Below are positions 55,153 through 63,374 of a stretch of DNA of 64,000 nt, one piece after another (position 1 is the first letter of the stretch; each line of letters begins with the position of its first letter). This DNA is from Variovorax sp. CF313 (GTDB lineage: Bacteria; Pseudomonadota; Gammaproteobacteria; Burkholderiales; Burkholderiaceae_C), in the NCBI RefSeq assembly GCF_000282635.1, contig NZ_AKIW01000042.1, forward strand, positions 62,001-126,000, written 5' to 3'. The translations under genes were made by a program, and so were the position numbers. The notes beneath the pieces are model-generated. The model had not been told where the DNA came from. It did no database searches and worked only from the letters and a program-made list of their open reading frames with translations.

Positions 55153-56022
55153 TCAGCCAGGCAACAGCCCCGAGCTGCGTGCGCTCTTGACGATGGCGCG
55201 CGCGCGGATCACGAAGGGGATGTCGATCATCTTTCCGTCCACCACGTAGGCGCCGACGCCCTTGGCATCGGCCTCTTGCGCCGCCTCGACCACCTTGCGG
55301 GCGTGCGCGATTTCTTCGTCGGTCGGTCGGAACACTTCGTTGGCGATGGCGATCTGGCTCGGGTGGATGCAGGTCTTGCCGAGGAAGCCGAGGTCGCGCG
55401 CGAGCATTGCCTCGGCGCGAAAGCCCTCGGCGTCGCGGATGTCGGCGAAGGCGCTGTCGCAGGCATACAGGCCCGCTTCGCCGGCCGCGATGCGCACCGC
55501 GAACATTGCCTGCCGGATCGCGGAGGGCTCGCGCCGCGCGATGCCCAGCGGCTCGAAGAGGTCGCCCAGCCCCAGCTGCAACCCCGCCACGCGCGGATGC
55601 GCCAGTGCGAGCTCGGCGGCCGTGCGCAGGGCAGCGGGTGTCTCGATGTTCAGCAGCAAGCCGATGGGCGCATGCACACCGTTGGCCCGCTCCGCGCGCT
55701 CGATGGCTTCGGCCGCCGTGCGCACATGCGCCGGGCTCTGCGGCTTGGGCAAGTTGATCAGGTGCACGCCGGCCTGCGCCACCGCTGCTACGTCGCGCTC
55801 GAAGTGCGGCGTGTCCATGGCATTGATGCGAATGATCAGCGTCTTGTGCGACGCCGCCGCTTCGCCGCTTTCGAGGAACTTGCGCACGGTTTCGCGTGCC
55901 TCGTCCTTGCGCGGCTCGGACACCGCGTCTTCCAGGTCGAGGCAGATGGCATCCGCTGCACTGGCCAGTGCCTTGGCGAACAGCTCTGGGCGGGTGCCGG
56001 GAACGAAGAGTTTGCTTCTCAT
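55153..56022 (-). CDS. HpcH/HpaI aldolase / CitE-like CoA-ester lyase, 289 aa
   Basis: MRSKLFVPGTRPELFAKALA is the standard CitE-family start, with LDLEDAVSEPRKDEAR (Mg ligand region), LNIETPAALRTA (second acidic ligand) and GKTCIHPSQIAIANEVF near the end. The family includes malyl-CoA, citramalyl-CoA and beta-methylmalyl-CoA lyases and malyl-CoA thioesterases. With the adjacent CoA-transferase, cleavage of a 3-hydroxy-dicarboxylyl-CoA to acetyl-CoA or propionyl-CoA plus an oxo acid is the likely step. First gene of the operon, divergent from the LysR gene. Confidence 0.89.
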   Translation of the reverse strand: MRSKLFVPGTRPELFAKALASAADAICLDLEDAVSEPRKDEARETVRKFLESGEAAASHKTLIIRINAMDTPHFERDVAAVAQAGVHLINLPKPQSPAHVRTAAEAIERAERANGVHAPIGLLLNIETPAALRTAAELALAHPRVAGLQLGLGDLFEPLGIARREPSAIRQAMFAVRIAAGEAGLYACDSAFADIRDAEGFRAEAMLARDLGFLGKTCIHPSQIAIANEVFRPTDEEIAHARKVVEAAQEADAKGVGAYVVDGKMIDIPFVIRARAIVKSARSSGLLPG

Positions 56023-56068
56023 GGATGCAGTGTCCGCAGTTCGTGAGAGGAGAAAAACAGCTGCTTCC

Positions 56069-56085
56069 TGCGATCACATCGTAGA
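56069..56085. promoter_or_regulatory. Candidate LysR-type operator in the divergent intergenic region
   Basis: CTGCGATCACATCGTAG is an imperfect palindrome (7 of 8 arm positions pair) midway between the divergent lyase and LysR starts. LysR regulators usually bind such a site to repress themselves and activate the divergent operon. Confidence 0.45.
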
Positions 56086-56097
56086 AAATCTATCTTC

Positions 56098-57003
56098 ATG
56101 GAAACGGCCTACCTGCAAAGCTTTCTTCTGGTGGTGGAATCGGGCTCGATGTCGGAGGCCGCACGCCGGCTCGACCTGACGCCCGGCGCGGTGGCGCAGC
56201 AGATCCGCGCGCTCGAGCGCGAACTCGCCGCGCCGCTGCTCGCGCGCGCCGGCCGCACGGTGCAGCCGACCGAGGCGGGGCACCGGCTGGTTCAGCGGGC
56301 CCGCACGCTGCTGCGCGATGTGAGCGACATCAAGGCGATGCTCGGCAGCGAAGCAGCCAGCGGCGAGTTGGTCATCGGCACCATCAATACGGCCATCCAC
56401 AGCCTGCTGCCGGACATCCTCGCGCGCTTCGTGAAGACGCATCCGGGCGTCAAGGTGTTCCTGCAGTCGGGCACCACCGCCACGCTCTACAAGTCGATGC
56501 AGCAGGGCGAACTCGATGCGGCCGTGTGCTTGTATCCGTCGTTCGCGCTCGCGAAGACCTTCGACTGGGCGCTGCTGCGCGAGGAGCCGCTGGTGCTGCT
56601 CGCGCCCAGTCGGCTCGCGCGGCGCGACCCGCACGGGCTGCTGCGAACTTCACCGCTCATCCGCTACGACCGCAATCTCGGCGGCGGCAAGCAGGCCGAC
56701 CGCTACCTGCGCGCGGCGGGCATCGTTCCGCAGGAGCGCTTCGAGCTCAGTTCACTGCTGGCCATCGCGATGATGGTCGACCGCGGCCTTGGCGTGTCGA
56801 TCGTGCCCGACATCGCATCGCCGCTGCTGGAGGGGCAGCGGGTCGCCAAGATTCCACTGCCATTGCCCTCGGAGACCCGGCGCTTCGGCGTCCTGTGGCC
56901 GCGCGCGTCGCCGCGGCTGAAATTGATTCACGGATTCGTCGAGAGCGCGGGGCTTGTCATTGCGGGCAAGGGCAGCGGCGCTCGCGGATCGGCCGCCCGC
57001 TAG
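56098..57003 (+). CDS. LysR family transcriptional regulator, 301 aa
   Basis: N-terminal winged HTH: ETAYLQSFLLVVESGSMSEA, ARRLDLTPGAVAQQIRALER, LARAGRTVQPTEAG. The effector domain (about 90-295) is the usual two-lobe LysR substrate fold with ELVIGTINTAIHSLLPDILA. Divergent from the CitE-CoA-transferase operon with only 75 bases between, so it is the probable activator of that operon, responding to the organic acid or a CoA intermediate. It overlaps the convergent membrane-protein gene by 4 bases at the stops. Confidence 0.93.
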   Translation: METAYLQSFLLVVESGSMSEAARRLDLTPGAVAQQIRALERELAAPLLARAGRTVQPTEAGHRLVQRARTLLRDVSDIKAMLGSEAASGELVIGTINTAIHSLLPDILARFVKTHPGVKVFLQSGTTATLYKSMQQGELDAAVCLYPSFALAKTFDWALLREEPLVLLAPSRLARRDPHGLLRTSPLIRYDRNLGGGKQADRYLRAAGIVPQERFELSSLLAIAMMVDRGLGVSIVPDIASPLLEGQRVAKIPLPLPSETRRFGVLWPRASPRLKLIHGFVESAGLVIAGKGSGARGSAAR

Positions 57004-57626
57004 TTCCGGTTCGGGGCGAACCGACGCCGGCGCGCCAGACCGTCTGTCGCCGGATTTTCGCCTGCCGAAGGAGCGGAGGTAGCACGGACGGCGTTGAAGC
57101 CCAGGCAAACACCAATGGCCGTCACGCCGGTGACGGCGAGCATCGCCGCGGTGTGAACGCCGACGGCCGCGAGCGCCAGCAGCAGCGAGCCCGACGCGGT
57201 GATCTCGCGGGCTGCCGGTGCGCCGCTCATGCACAGCGGGATCAGCGCCGGCACCAGCATCAGCCCCGCGCCGTGCGCGGTGGACATCATGAAAGACCAG
57301 AGTGCCAGCCCGGCATTCCCGGCCGCTGCCCGCGCATGCCCTGCATTGCGGCGCCGCAGGTGATGCACCGCGACGGCGACAAGAAGCCCGCCCGCCAGCA
57401 CCTGCAGCATCACGCCGCCCATCGACAGGCCAAGCGCCACTGCGGCGGCCACGAGCGCGACCGATGCGGCGTGTCCGATGGCGATCGGCAGCAGGGCCCG
57501 CAGCGCCTTCGTCCGGTCGCGCGACCGCACGCCCCGGGCGGCGGCGAACATCCAGCCGGTGGTGGGGTTCAGCCCGTGAAGGGCGCCGACCCCCGCGACC
57601 GCCAGCCATGGCCAGAGGCTTGCCAT
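57000..57626 (-). CDS. Integral membrane protein, 208 aa
   Basis: Started at ATG 57626. About six hydrophobic segments, beginning MASLWPWLAVAGVGALHGLN, PTTGWMFAAARGV. The GALHGLNPTTGW opening with HG and NP followed by ALLPIAIGHAASVALVAAAV is like sulfite exporter TauE/NicO-type small permeases, in which a His-Gly and a GHA motif are typical. Last gene of a four-gene - strand run with DUF899 protein and beta-propeller protein. Transport substrate unknown. Inner membrane. Confidence 0.68.
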   Translation of the reverse strand: MASLWPWLAVAGVGALHGLNPTTGWMFAAARGVRSRDRTKALRALLPIAIGHAASVALVAAAVALGLSMGGVMLQVLAGGLLVAVAVHHLRRRNAGHARAAAGNAGLALWSFMMSTAHGAGLMLVPALIPLCMSGAPAAREITASGSLLLALAAVGVHTAAMLAVTGVTAIGVCLGFNAVRATSAPSAGENPATDGLARRRRFAPNRN

Positions 57627-57660
57627 GATGTTGTCTCCACGCGCCGGGGCCGCTCGCGCT

Positions 57661-58461
57661 TCAGCTGTGTTCCGAGCAGCACGACCCGGCAGCCTTCGCA
57701 TCGGGCTGTGGTTCGTACAGATCGTGGTGGCGCACCCATTCCATCTTGTAGGGCACGTCGCGCTCGCCGCGGCCCTCCGGCATGAGGTCCATCAGGTTGT
57801 ACGCGCCCATCATCACTTCCACGCCGCGGCCGAAGGTCGAGTAGGTGTGGAACACCTCGCCTGCGTCGTCCTTGTAGAACACGCTGACGCCGGGCGCTTC
57901 CTCCTGCGGGAAGGGCTGCATGCCGTAGTTGTAGTAGACCTCGCCGCCGGCGCGCTCCTCGGGCGAGAAGCTGACGTGGAAGTCCCGGTTGAAGTCGCTG
58001 CCGTTCGACGACACCCAGTTGAACTGCCAGCCCATGCGCTCGCGAAAGCGCGCGATCTCGGCCAGCGGTGCGCGCGAGATGGCGACCAGCGTGATGTCGC
58101 GGTGCGCCAGGTGCACGTTCATGCCGTCGGTGTGGTCCGCCATGAAGGAGCAGCTCTGGCAGCCCTGCTCCCATCCCGGACCGAACATGAAGTGCTGCAC
58201 CAGCAGCTGGCGCCGGCCCTCGAAGAGTCCGGCGAGCGTGCGCTGGCCGGCGGGCGTGTCGAAGAGGTAGTTCTTCTGCACGCGCTCCCACGGCAGCGCG
58301 CGGCGCTCGCGGGCGATCTGGTCGCGCAGGTGCGTGAGCTCCTTCTCGCGCGCCAGCAATGCCTTGCGCTCGGCGAGCCATCGTTCGCCGGATACGACGG
58401 GATGGTTGGCGAGGCCCGGTTCGATGGCGGGGTTCTTGGCGGTGGTGGCGAGGCCGGTCAT
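57661..58461 (-). CDS. DUF899 family thioredoxin-like protein, 266 aa
   Basis: Contains HPVVSGERWLAERKALLARE (N-terminal DUF899 signature), LLVQHFMFGPGWEQGCQSCS with a CQSC thioredoxin-like motif at about residues 100-103, and TSFGRGVE-like YSTFGRGVEVMMGAYN near the C-terminus. The tail GSCCSEHS has a Cys pair. DUF899 proteins are soluble, thioredoxin-fold and of unknown function; some are thought to be redox enzymes. Cotranscribed with the beta-propeller protein, whose stop lies 1 base upstream of this start. Confidence 0.82.
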   Translation of the reverse strand: MTGLATTAKNPAIEPGLANHPVVSGERWLAERKALLAREKELTHLRDQIARERRALPWERVQKNYLFDTPAGQRTLAGLFEGRRQLLVQHFMFGPGWEQGCQSCSFMADHTDGMNVHLAHRDITLVAISRAPLAEIARFRERMGWQFNWVSSNGSDFNRDFHVSFSPEERAGGEVYYNYGMQPFPQEEAPGVSVFYKDDAGEVFHTYSTFGRGVEVMMGAYNLMDLMPEGRGERDVPYKMEWVRHHDLYEPQPDAKAAGSCCSEHS

Positions 58462-58462
58462 G

Positions 58463-59143
58463 TCAGTGCTCCGTAGGGTTGTGGGGACGGCGAACGGCGC
58501 GGACCTTTCCGCTCTCGCCGCCGCCGGCATAGAAGAGATCGGCCCCGTCGGATTCGAGCCCGCTCACGCCGACGCCGCGCGGCATCTCGAGCCGCTCGAG
58601 CACGGCGCCGCTTTGCGGGTCGATCCGGCGGATGTCGCTTTCTTCGGCTTCCCAGGTGGCGTGCCATAGCTCGCCGTCGACCCAGGTCACGCCGGTGACG
58701 AAGCGGTTCGACTCGATGGTGCGCACGATGGCGCCGGTCTCGGGGTTGATCTGGTGGATCTTGCGGTCGCGGTATTGCCCCACCCACAGACTGCCTTCGG
58801 CCCAGGTGAGCCCCGAGTCGTAGCCGTGGCCGGGTGTGGGGATCGACGCCAGCACCTTGCCGGTGGCGGGGTCGATCTTGTCGATGCGCGACTCGGCGAT
58901 CTGGTAGAGGTGTGTGCCGTCGAAGGCGGTGCCGGCGTCGCAGGCGGCATCGAGCGTGCGCGTGGTCTCGCCGCTGGCGGGGTCGAAGGCCACCAGCTTG
59001 GTGCCGGTGGCGGCCCAGACGCGCTGGCCGTCATGGGTCACGCCGGCGATGCTGCCGGAACCGCCGAAGGGGCCGTACTCGCGCACGATCTCGGCCGGCC
59101 GCACCGTGGGCTGGGTGGTGTCCTTGCTCTTCCTGCTGGTCAT
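58463..59143 (-). CDS. Beta-propeller protein (glutamine-cyclotransferase / Vgb-like), 226 aa
   Basis: Four to five repeated blade motifs of the type GQRVWAATGTKLVAFDPASG, GTHLYQIAESRIDKIDPATG, GSLWVGQYRDRKIHQINPET and GELWHATWEAEESDIRRIDP. This matches small propellers related to virginiamycin B lyase and glutamine cyclotransferase. No signal peptide. A lyase-type active site cannot be assigned. The tight link to the DUF899 gene suggests shared function. Started at ATG 59143. Confidence 0.75.
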   Translation of the reverse strand: MTSRKSKDTTQPTVRPAEIVREYGPFGGSGSIAGVTHDGQRVWAATGTKLVAFDPASGETTRTLDAACDAGTAFDGTHLYQIAESRIDKIDPATGKVLASIPTPGHGYDSGLTWAEGSLWVGQYRDRKIHQINPETGAIVRTIESNRFVTGVTWVDGELWHATWEAEESDIRRIDPQSGAVLERLEMPRGVGVSGLESDGADLFYAGGGESGKVRAVRRPHNPTEH

Positions 59144-59186
59144 TGTTGGCTCCTGTAGCGCCGTGGATCGGCGCCTGGAGACAACT

Positions 59187-60407
59187 TTATTCAAACGGCA
59201 GCGCAGCGGGGAGTAACAAGATCGTCGTGAATCCCGCCAGCGGCGGCGACAGCCAGCGGCGCGCCCGCGTCTGGCCGATGGAGCGCACCCGTCCTTCGGC
59301 CTCCAGTTCGGCGAGGGCGCGCTGCACGGTGCGCTGGCTGGCCCCGAGCGCCAGCGCCAGGGCCGAGGTCGACCACGCCGCGCCGTCGGACAGCAACGCG
59401 ACCAGCGAGGCCTGGTCTCCGTCGATGGGCGGTGCCAGCAGCGCGACGGTGCGCTCGCCATGCGGCTTGAGCACGAAGCCGCGCGGCGTGGCCTCGATGC
59501 CCGCCAGCGTGGTGGCGAGCGCGCGCAGGCGGCCGATCTCGACCCGCAGCCGCGCGCGATGCGTTTCGTCGGGGCGGTGGGTGCGGAAGGCGGATGCGAT
59601 CAAGGCTTCGCGGTCGACGTCTGCGGGCCATGCTTCTGCCAGCGCGCGTGCCAGCGTGAACAGGATCGGCCGGCGAGCCAGGGGCAGCCAGGCGCCGCCA
59701 GCGCCCAGACCCCGGCGGCAGGCGTCGACCACCAGCGCGTTCGAGGCGAGGAGGGCGGCTACTTCGTCGAGGCGCAGCGCCTGCTCGCCACCCGCGAAGA
59801 GGCGCCGCGCGGCGGGTCGCTCGAAGGCCGCACGCGCCTCTGCCACCTCGGCCAGCAGCGCGGGCACGCGCGCGCGGCCGGCCGCTTCGTGTGCGCGGGC
59901 GAGTGCGGCCTGGGCCGGGCCGATGCGCAGCGAGCGCAGCGCCAGTTCGGCCGAGGTCAGTTCGGCCACCGCCCCCAGCGCTGGCGGCAGGCCGCGCGCA
60001 TCGATGTGCAGCAGTGCGGCGGCGGCTTCGTCGAGGCGGCCGAGCAGCAGGAGCCTGCGCGCCGCGATCAGCCGCGCCTGCAATGCGTTGGCGTGATCGT
60101 CGTGCGCCTCCAGCGTGGCTGCCGCCGCGGTCAGCGGGCGCGGGGAGCCGCCGAGGTCGCGCATGGCCAGCGCGACCTCGGCCTCGGCGACGATGCAGCG
60201 GGCGCGCGACAGCTCTTCATGGGCGCCGAAGTCGCGCGCGGCGCGCCGCAGCAACTCGCGTGCGCGGGGGTGTTCTCCGAGCTGCGCCATGGCGATGCCG
60301 CGCAGGGCCAGCGCCGGCGGATCGTCGCGCAGGGCGATCCGCTTGAGGGCGCCGAGTGCATCGCCGGCGGCAAGGGCGCGGGCGGAGGCGGCGATGAGGG
60401 AATCCAT
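59187..60407 (-). CDS. Transcriptional regulator with TPR-like helices and C-terminal winged helix, 406 aa
   Basis: The first ~200 residues are Ala/Leu/Arg-rich helical repeats (ALRGIAMAQLGEHPRARELL and similar), resembling TPR modules. The C-terminus has ALALALGASQRTVQRALAEL and EAEGRVRSIGQTRARRW, a clear winged HTH with recognition helix and wing. No receiver or PAS domain. It heads the run with the beta-propeller, DUF899 and membrane protein genes (43 bases to the next), so it probably controls them. Divergent from the methyltransferase gene. Confidence 0.78.
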   Translation of the reverse strand: MDSLIAASARALAAGDALGALKRIALRDDPPALALRGIAMAQLGEHPRARELLRRAARDFGAHEELSRARCIVAEAEVALAMRDLGGSPRPLTAAAATLEAHDDHANALQARLIAARRLLLLGRLDEAAAALLHIDARGLPPALGAVAELTSAELALRSLRIGPAQAALARAHEAAGRARVPALLAEVAEARAAFERPAARRLFAGGEQALRLDEVAALLASNALVVDACRRGLGAGGAWLPLARRPILFTLARALAEAWPADVDREALIASAFRTHRPDETHRARLRVEIGRLRALATTLAGIEATPRGFVLKPHGERTVALLAPPIDGDQASLVALLSDGAAWSTSALALALGASQRTVQRALAELEAEGRVRSIGQTRARRWLSPPLAGFTTILLLPAALPFE

Positions 60408-60584
60408 GGCGACAGGTTACCTTGAGGGGCAGTCCGCAGGACGACGACGTTGACGAGGCCGGCAGGCGCGTCCACCATGGCGGGTCGTCGCGGGTGTCCC
60501 ACCAGGCGGCGGACTCGTCGGGGAGGACTGGCCCGCTCGGGAACGGAAGCTCAAGGCGCCGTTCGGAGCTTTCAAGGAGATCCC

Positions 60585-61397
60585 ATGGCTGAGAGCGACA
60601 AGGTGTTCGCGGGTTCGATCCCGAAGTTCTACGACACGCTGATGGTCCCCCTGATCTTCGAGGCCTATGCCGCCGACATGGCGCAACGCGTCGCTGCCTT
60701 CTCGCCCGGCGCGGTGCTTGAGACGGCCGCCGGCAGCGGCGTGGTCACGCGTGCGCTTGCACCAAGACTCCGCGCCGACGCACGCTATGTGGTGAGCGAC
60801 CTCAACCAGCCCATGCTCGACTATGCTGCCGCCCGCCAGGGCCCCGACGGCCGCATCGAATGGCGGCAGGCGGATGCGCTCGGCCTGCCGTTCGAAGATG
60901 CCTCGTTCGATGTCGTTTGCTGCCAGTTCGGCGCGATGTTCTTCCCCAACAGGGTCGCCGGCTACGCCGAGGCGCGTCGCGTGCTGAGGCCTGGCGGGCG
61001 CTTCGTCTTCAACGTCTGGGACCGCATCGAAGAGAACGCCTTTGCCGACGATGTCACCAACGCCGTTGCCGCGATGTTTCCGGACGACCCTCCGCGATTC
61101 CTTGCCCGCACGCCGCACGGCTATCACGATGTCGCACTGATCCGAGAGGATGTGAGCCGCGCAGGGTTCACCGGCATCGAGATCGAGACGCGCGAGGAGG
61201 TGAGTCGCGCGCCCTCGGCACGCGAGGTCGCCACCGCCTATTGCCAGGGAACGCCTCTGCGCAACGAAATCGAGGCGCGCGACGCCAGCTTGCTTCAGCT
61301 CGCGACGGACCGCGCAACGCAGGCGATCGCCAGCCGCCATGGCGAAGGCCCGGTGGCCGGCAAGATACAGGCGCACGTGATCGTTGCGAAGGGATAG
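60585..61397 (+). CDS. SAM-dependent class I methyltransferase, 270 aa
   Basis: ATG 60585 follows CAAGGAGA. Class I fold with motif I VLETAAGSGVVTRALA, motif II DLNQPML and motif IV DASFDVVCCQFGAMFFPNR, then LRPGGRFVFNVWD. It resembles UbiE/Coq5-like and Methyltransf_11 proteins. Here motif I has AAGSG where DxGxG is usual. Substrate unknown, probably a small molecule. Monocistronic; the following operon starts 177 bases later. Confidence 0.87.
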   Translation: MAESDKVFAGSIPKFYDTLMVPLIFEAYAADMAQRVAAFSPGAVLETAAGSGVVTRALAPRLRADARYVVSDLNQPMLDYAAARQGPDGRIEWRQADALGLPFEDASFDVVCCQFGAMFFPNRVAGYAEARRVLRPGGRFVFNVWDRIEENAFADDVTNAVAAMFPDDPPRFLARTPHGYHDVALIREDVSRAGFTGIEIETREEVSRAPSAREVATAYCQGTPLRNEIEARDASLLQLATDRATQAIASRHGEGPVAGKIQAHVIVAKG

Positions 61398-61574
61398 CGC
61401 AGGCCCGGGCGCACACGCATTGCCAGCATCGATGCGGGGATTGGCCACCGAGGCATAGCCCGGAGCGCTGCGGGATTCCACCAAGGCCGTGCGCCCGCCA
61501 GTGCGGCGCATACTGGCGGCAAAGCCGCATGCCGGCCCCTCCGGGGTCGAGGGAGGCTTGCCAGGAGACACGCA

Positions 61575-63374
61575 TTGCAACGCACCAACATTGCAGATCC
61601 GGCCTACTTCCACAAGGTTGTCGATTGCCAGTACGCCTGTCCGTCGCATACCCCCGTCCCTGAATACATCCGCATGGTCGCGCAGCGCCGCTACGGCGAC
61701 GCCTACATGATCAACTGGGTCTCCAACGTCTTTCCCGGCATCCTGGGGCGCACCTGCGACCGTCCCTGCGAACCGGCTTGCCGGCGCGGGCGGGTGGAAG
61801 AAGGCAACACGAAGGAGCCCGAGCCGGTGGCGATCTGCCGCCTCAAGCGCGTGGCGGCCGACATGAAGGAAGACGTGCGCGCGCGCATGCCGAAGCCCGA
61901 ACCGAAGAACGGCAAGCGGGTCGCCTGCGTCGGTGCGGGGCCGGCCTCGCTCACCGTGGCGCGCGACCTCGCGCCGTTGGGCTACGAAGTGACGGTGTTC
62001 GACGGCGAGGCCAAGGCCGGCGGGTTCATCCGCACGCAGATACCGCGCTTTCGCCTGCCGGAGTCGGTGATCGACGAAGAGACGGGCTACATCCTCGACC
62101 TGGGCGTCGAATTCCGCGGCGGCGAGCGCATCGATTCGATGAAGGCATTGCTGGCGCAGGGATGGGACGCGATCTTCGTCGGCTGCGGCGCACCGCGCGG
62201 GCGCGACCTGGACGTTCCCGGGCGCCGGGAGGCATCGGCCGGCATCCACATCGGCATCGACTGGCTGAACTCCGTGTCCTTCGGCCACGTCAGCAGCATC
62301 GGCCGGCGCGTGATCGTGCTGGGCGGCGGCAACACGGCGATGGACTGCTGCCGGTCGGCACGCCGCCTGGGCGGTACCGACGTGAAGGTCATCGTGCGCA
62401 GCGGCTTCGACGAAATGAAGGCCTCGCCCTGGGAGAAGGAAGATGCCCAGCACGAAGGCATTCCGATCATCGACTTCCATGTGCCCAAGGCCTTCGTGCA
62501 CGAGGAGGGCAAGCTGCTGGGCATGCGCTTCGAAATCGTCCGGGCCGAATACGACAGCCAGGGCCGCCGTACGCTGGTGCCGACGGGCGCACCGGACGCG
62601 TACTTCGAATGCGACGAGGTGCTGGTCGCGGTGGGCCAGGAAAACGCCTTTCCGTGGATCGAGCGCGACAGCGGCATCGACTTCGACAAGTCGGGCTTGC
62701 CGGTGCTCGAGAAGACCAGCTTCCAGTCGACGGTGCCCAACGTGTTCTTCGGTGGCGATGCGGCCTTGGGGCCCAGGAACATCATCACGGCCGTGGCCCA
62801 CGGGCACGAGGCGGCAGTGTCGATCGACAAGCTTCTGCGTGCCGAACCGGTGTATGTGCGGCCCGCGCCCATGACCAACCTGGTGTCGCAGAAGATGGGC
62901 ATCCACGAATGGAGCTACGGCAACGACACCTCCAACGACCTGCGCTACAAGGTGCCGTGGGCCAAGGCCGAGATGGCGCTGGCGAGCATCCGTGTGGAGG
63001 TTGAGCTTGGCTTCGACGCCGCCACCGCCTTCAAGGAGGCCGAGCGCTGCCTGAACTGCGATGTGCAGACCGTGTTCACCGAGGCCGCCTGCATCGAATG
63101 CGATGCATGCGTGGACATCTGCCCGATGGACTGCATCAACTTCATCGACAACGGCGACGAAGCCGAACTGCGGCCCCGGCTCAAGGCGCCGGCACTGAAC
63201 CTGGCGCAGGACCTGTACGTCTCCGGCGGGCTCAAGACGGGCCGCGTGATGGTCAAGGACGAAGATGTCTGCCTGCACTGCGGCCTGTGCGCCGAGCGCT
63301 GTCCCACCGGCGCGTGGGACATGCAGAAGTTCCTGCTGAAGATGACGCCGGCAGGGCAGGGGGTGGCCGCATGA
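61575..63374 (+). CDS. FAD-dependent NAD(P)H oxidoreductase with GltD-type N-terminus and C-terminal 2x[4Fe-4S] ferredoxin, 599 aa
   Basis: TTG 61575 lies 6 bases after AGGAGA; no nearby ATG fits. Order: Cys-rich N-terminal Fer4_20 domain (CQYACPSH, CDRPCEPACRRG), FAD site VGAGPASLTVARDL, NADP site VLGGGNTAMDCCRSARRLGG, and two C-terminal clusters CIECDACVDICPMDC and CLHCGLCAERCP. This is the GltD/dihydropyrimidine-dehydrogenase-like electron-transfer module. The next gene overlaps by 4 bases and encodes a 2-oxoacid oxidoreductase subunit, so this protein should link that enzyme's low-potential electrons to NAD(P). Confidence 0.9.
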   Translation: MQRTNIADPAYFHKVVDCQYACPSHTPVPEYIRMVAQRRYGDAYMINWVSNVFPGILGRTCDRPCEPACRRGRVEEGNTKEPEPVAICRLKRVAADMKEDVRARMPKPEPKNGKRVACVGAGPASLTVARDLAPLGYEVTVFDGEAKAGGFIRTQIPRFRLPESVIDEETGYILDLGVEFRGGERIDSMKALLAQGWDAIFVGCGAPRGRDLDVPGRREASAGIHIGIDWLNSVSFGHVSSIGRRVIVLGGGNTAMDCCRSARRLGGTDVKVIVRSGFDEMKASPWEKEDAQHEGIPIIDFHVPKAFVHEEGKLLGMRFEIVRAEYDSQGRRTLVPTGAPDAYFECDEVLVAVGQENAFPWIERDSGIDFDKSGLPVLEKTSFQSTVPNVFFGGDAALGPRNIITAVAHGHEAAVSIDKLLRAEPVYVRPAPMTNLVSQKMGIHEWSYGNDTSNDLRYKVPWAKAEMALASIRVEVELGFDAATAFKEAERCLNCDVQTVFTEAACIECDACVDICPMDCINFIDNGDEAELRPRLKAPALNLAQDLYVSGGLKTGRVMVKDEDVCLHCGLCAERCPTGAWDMQKFLLKMTPAGQGVAA

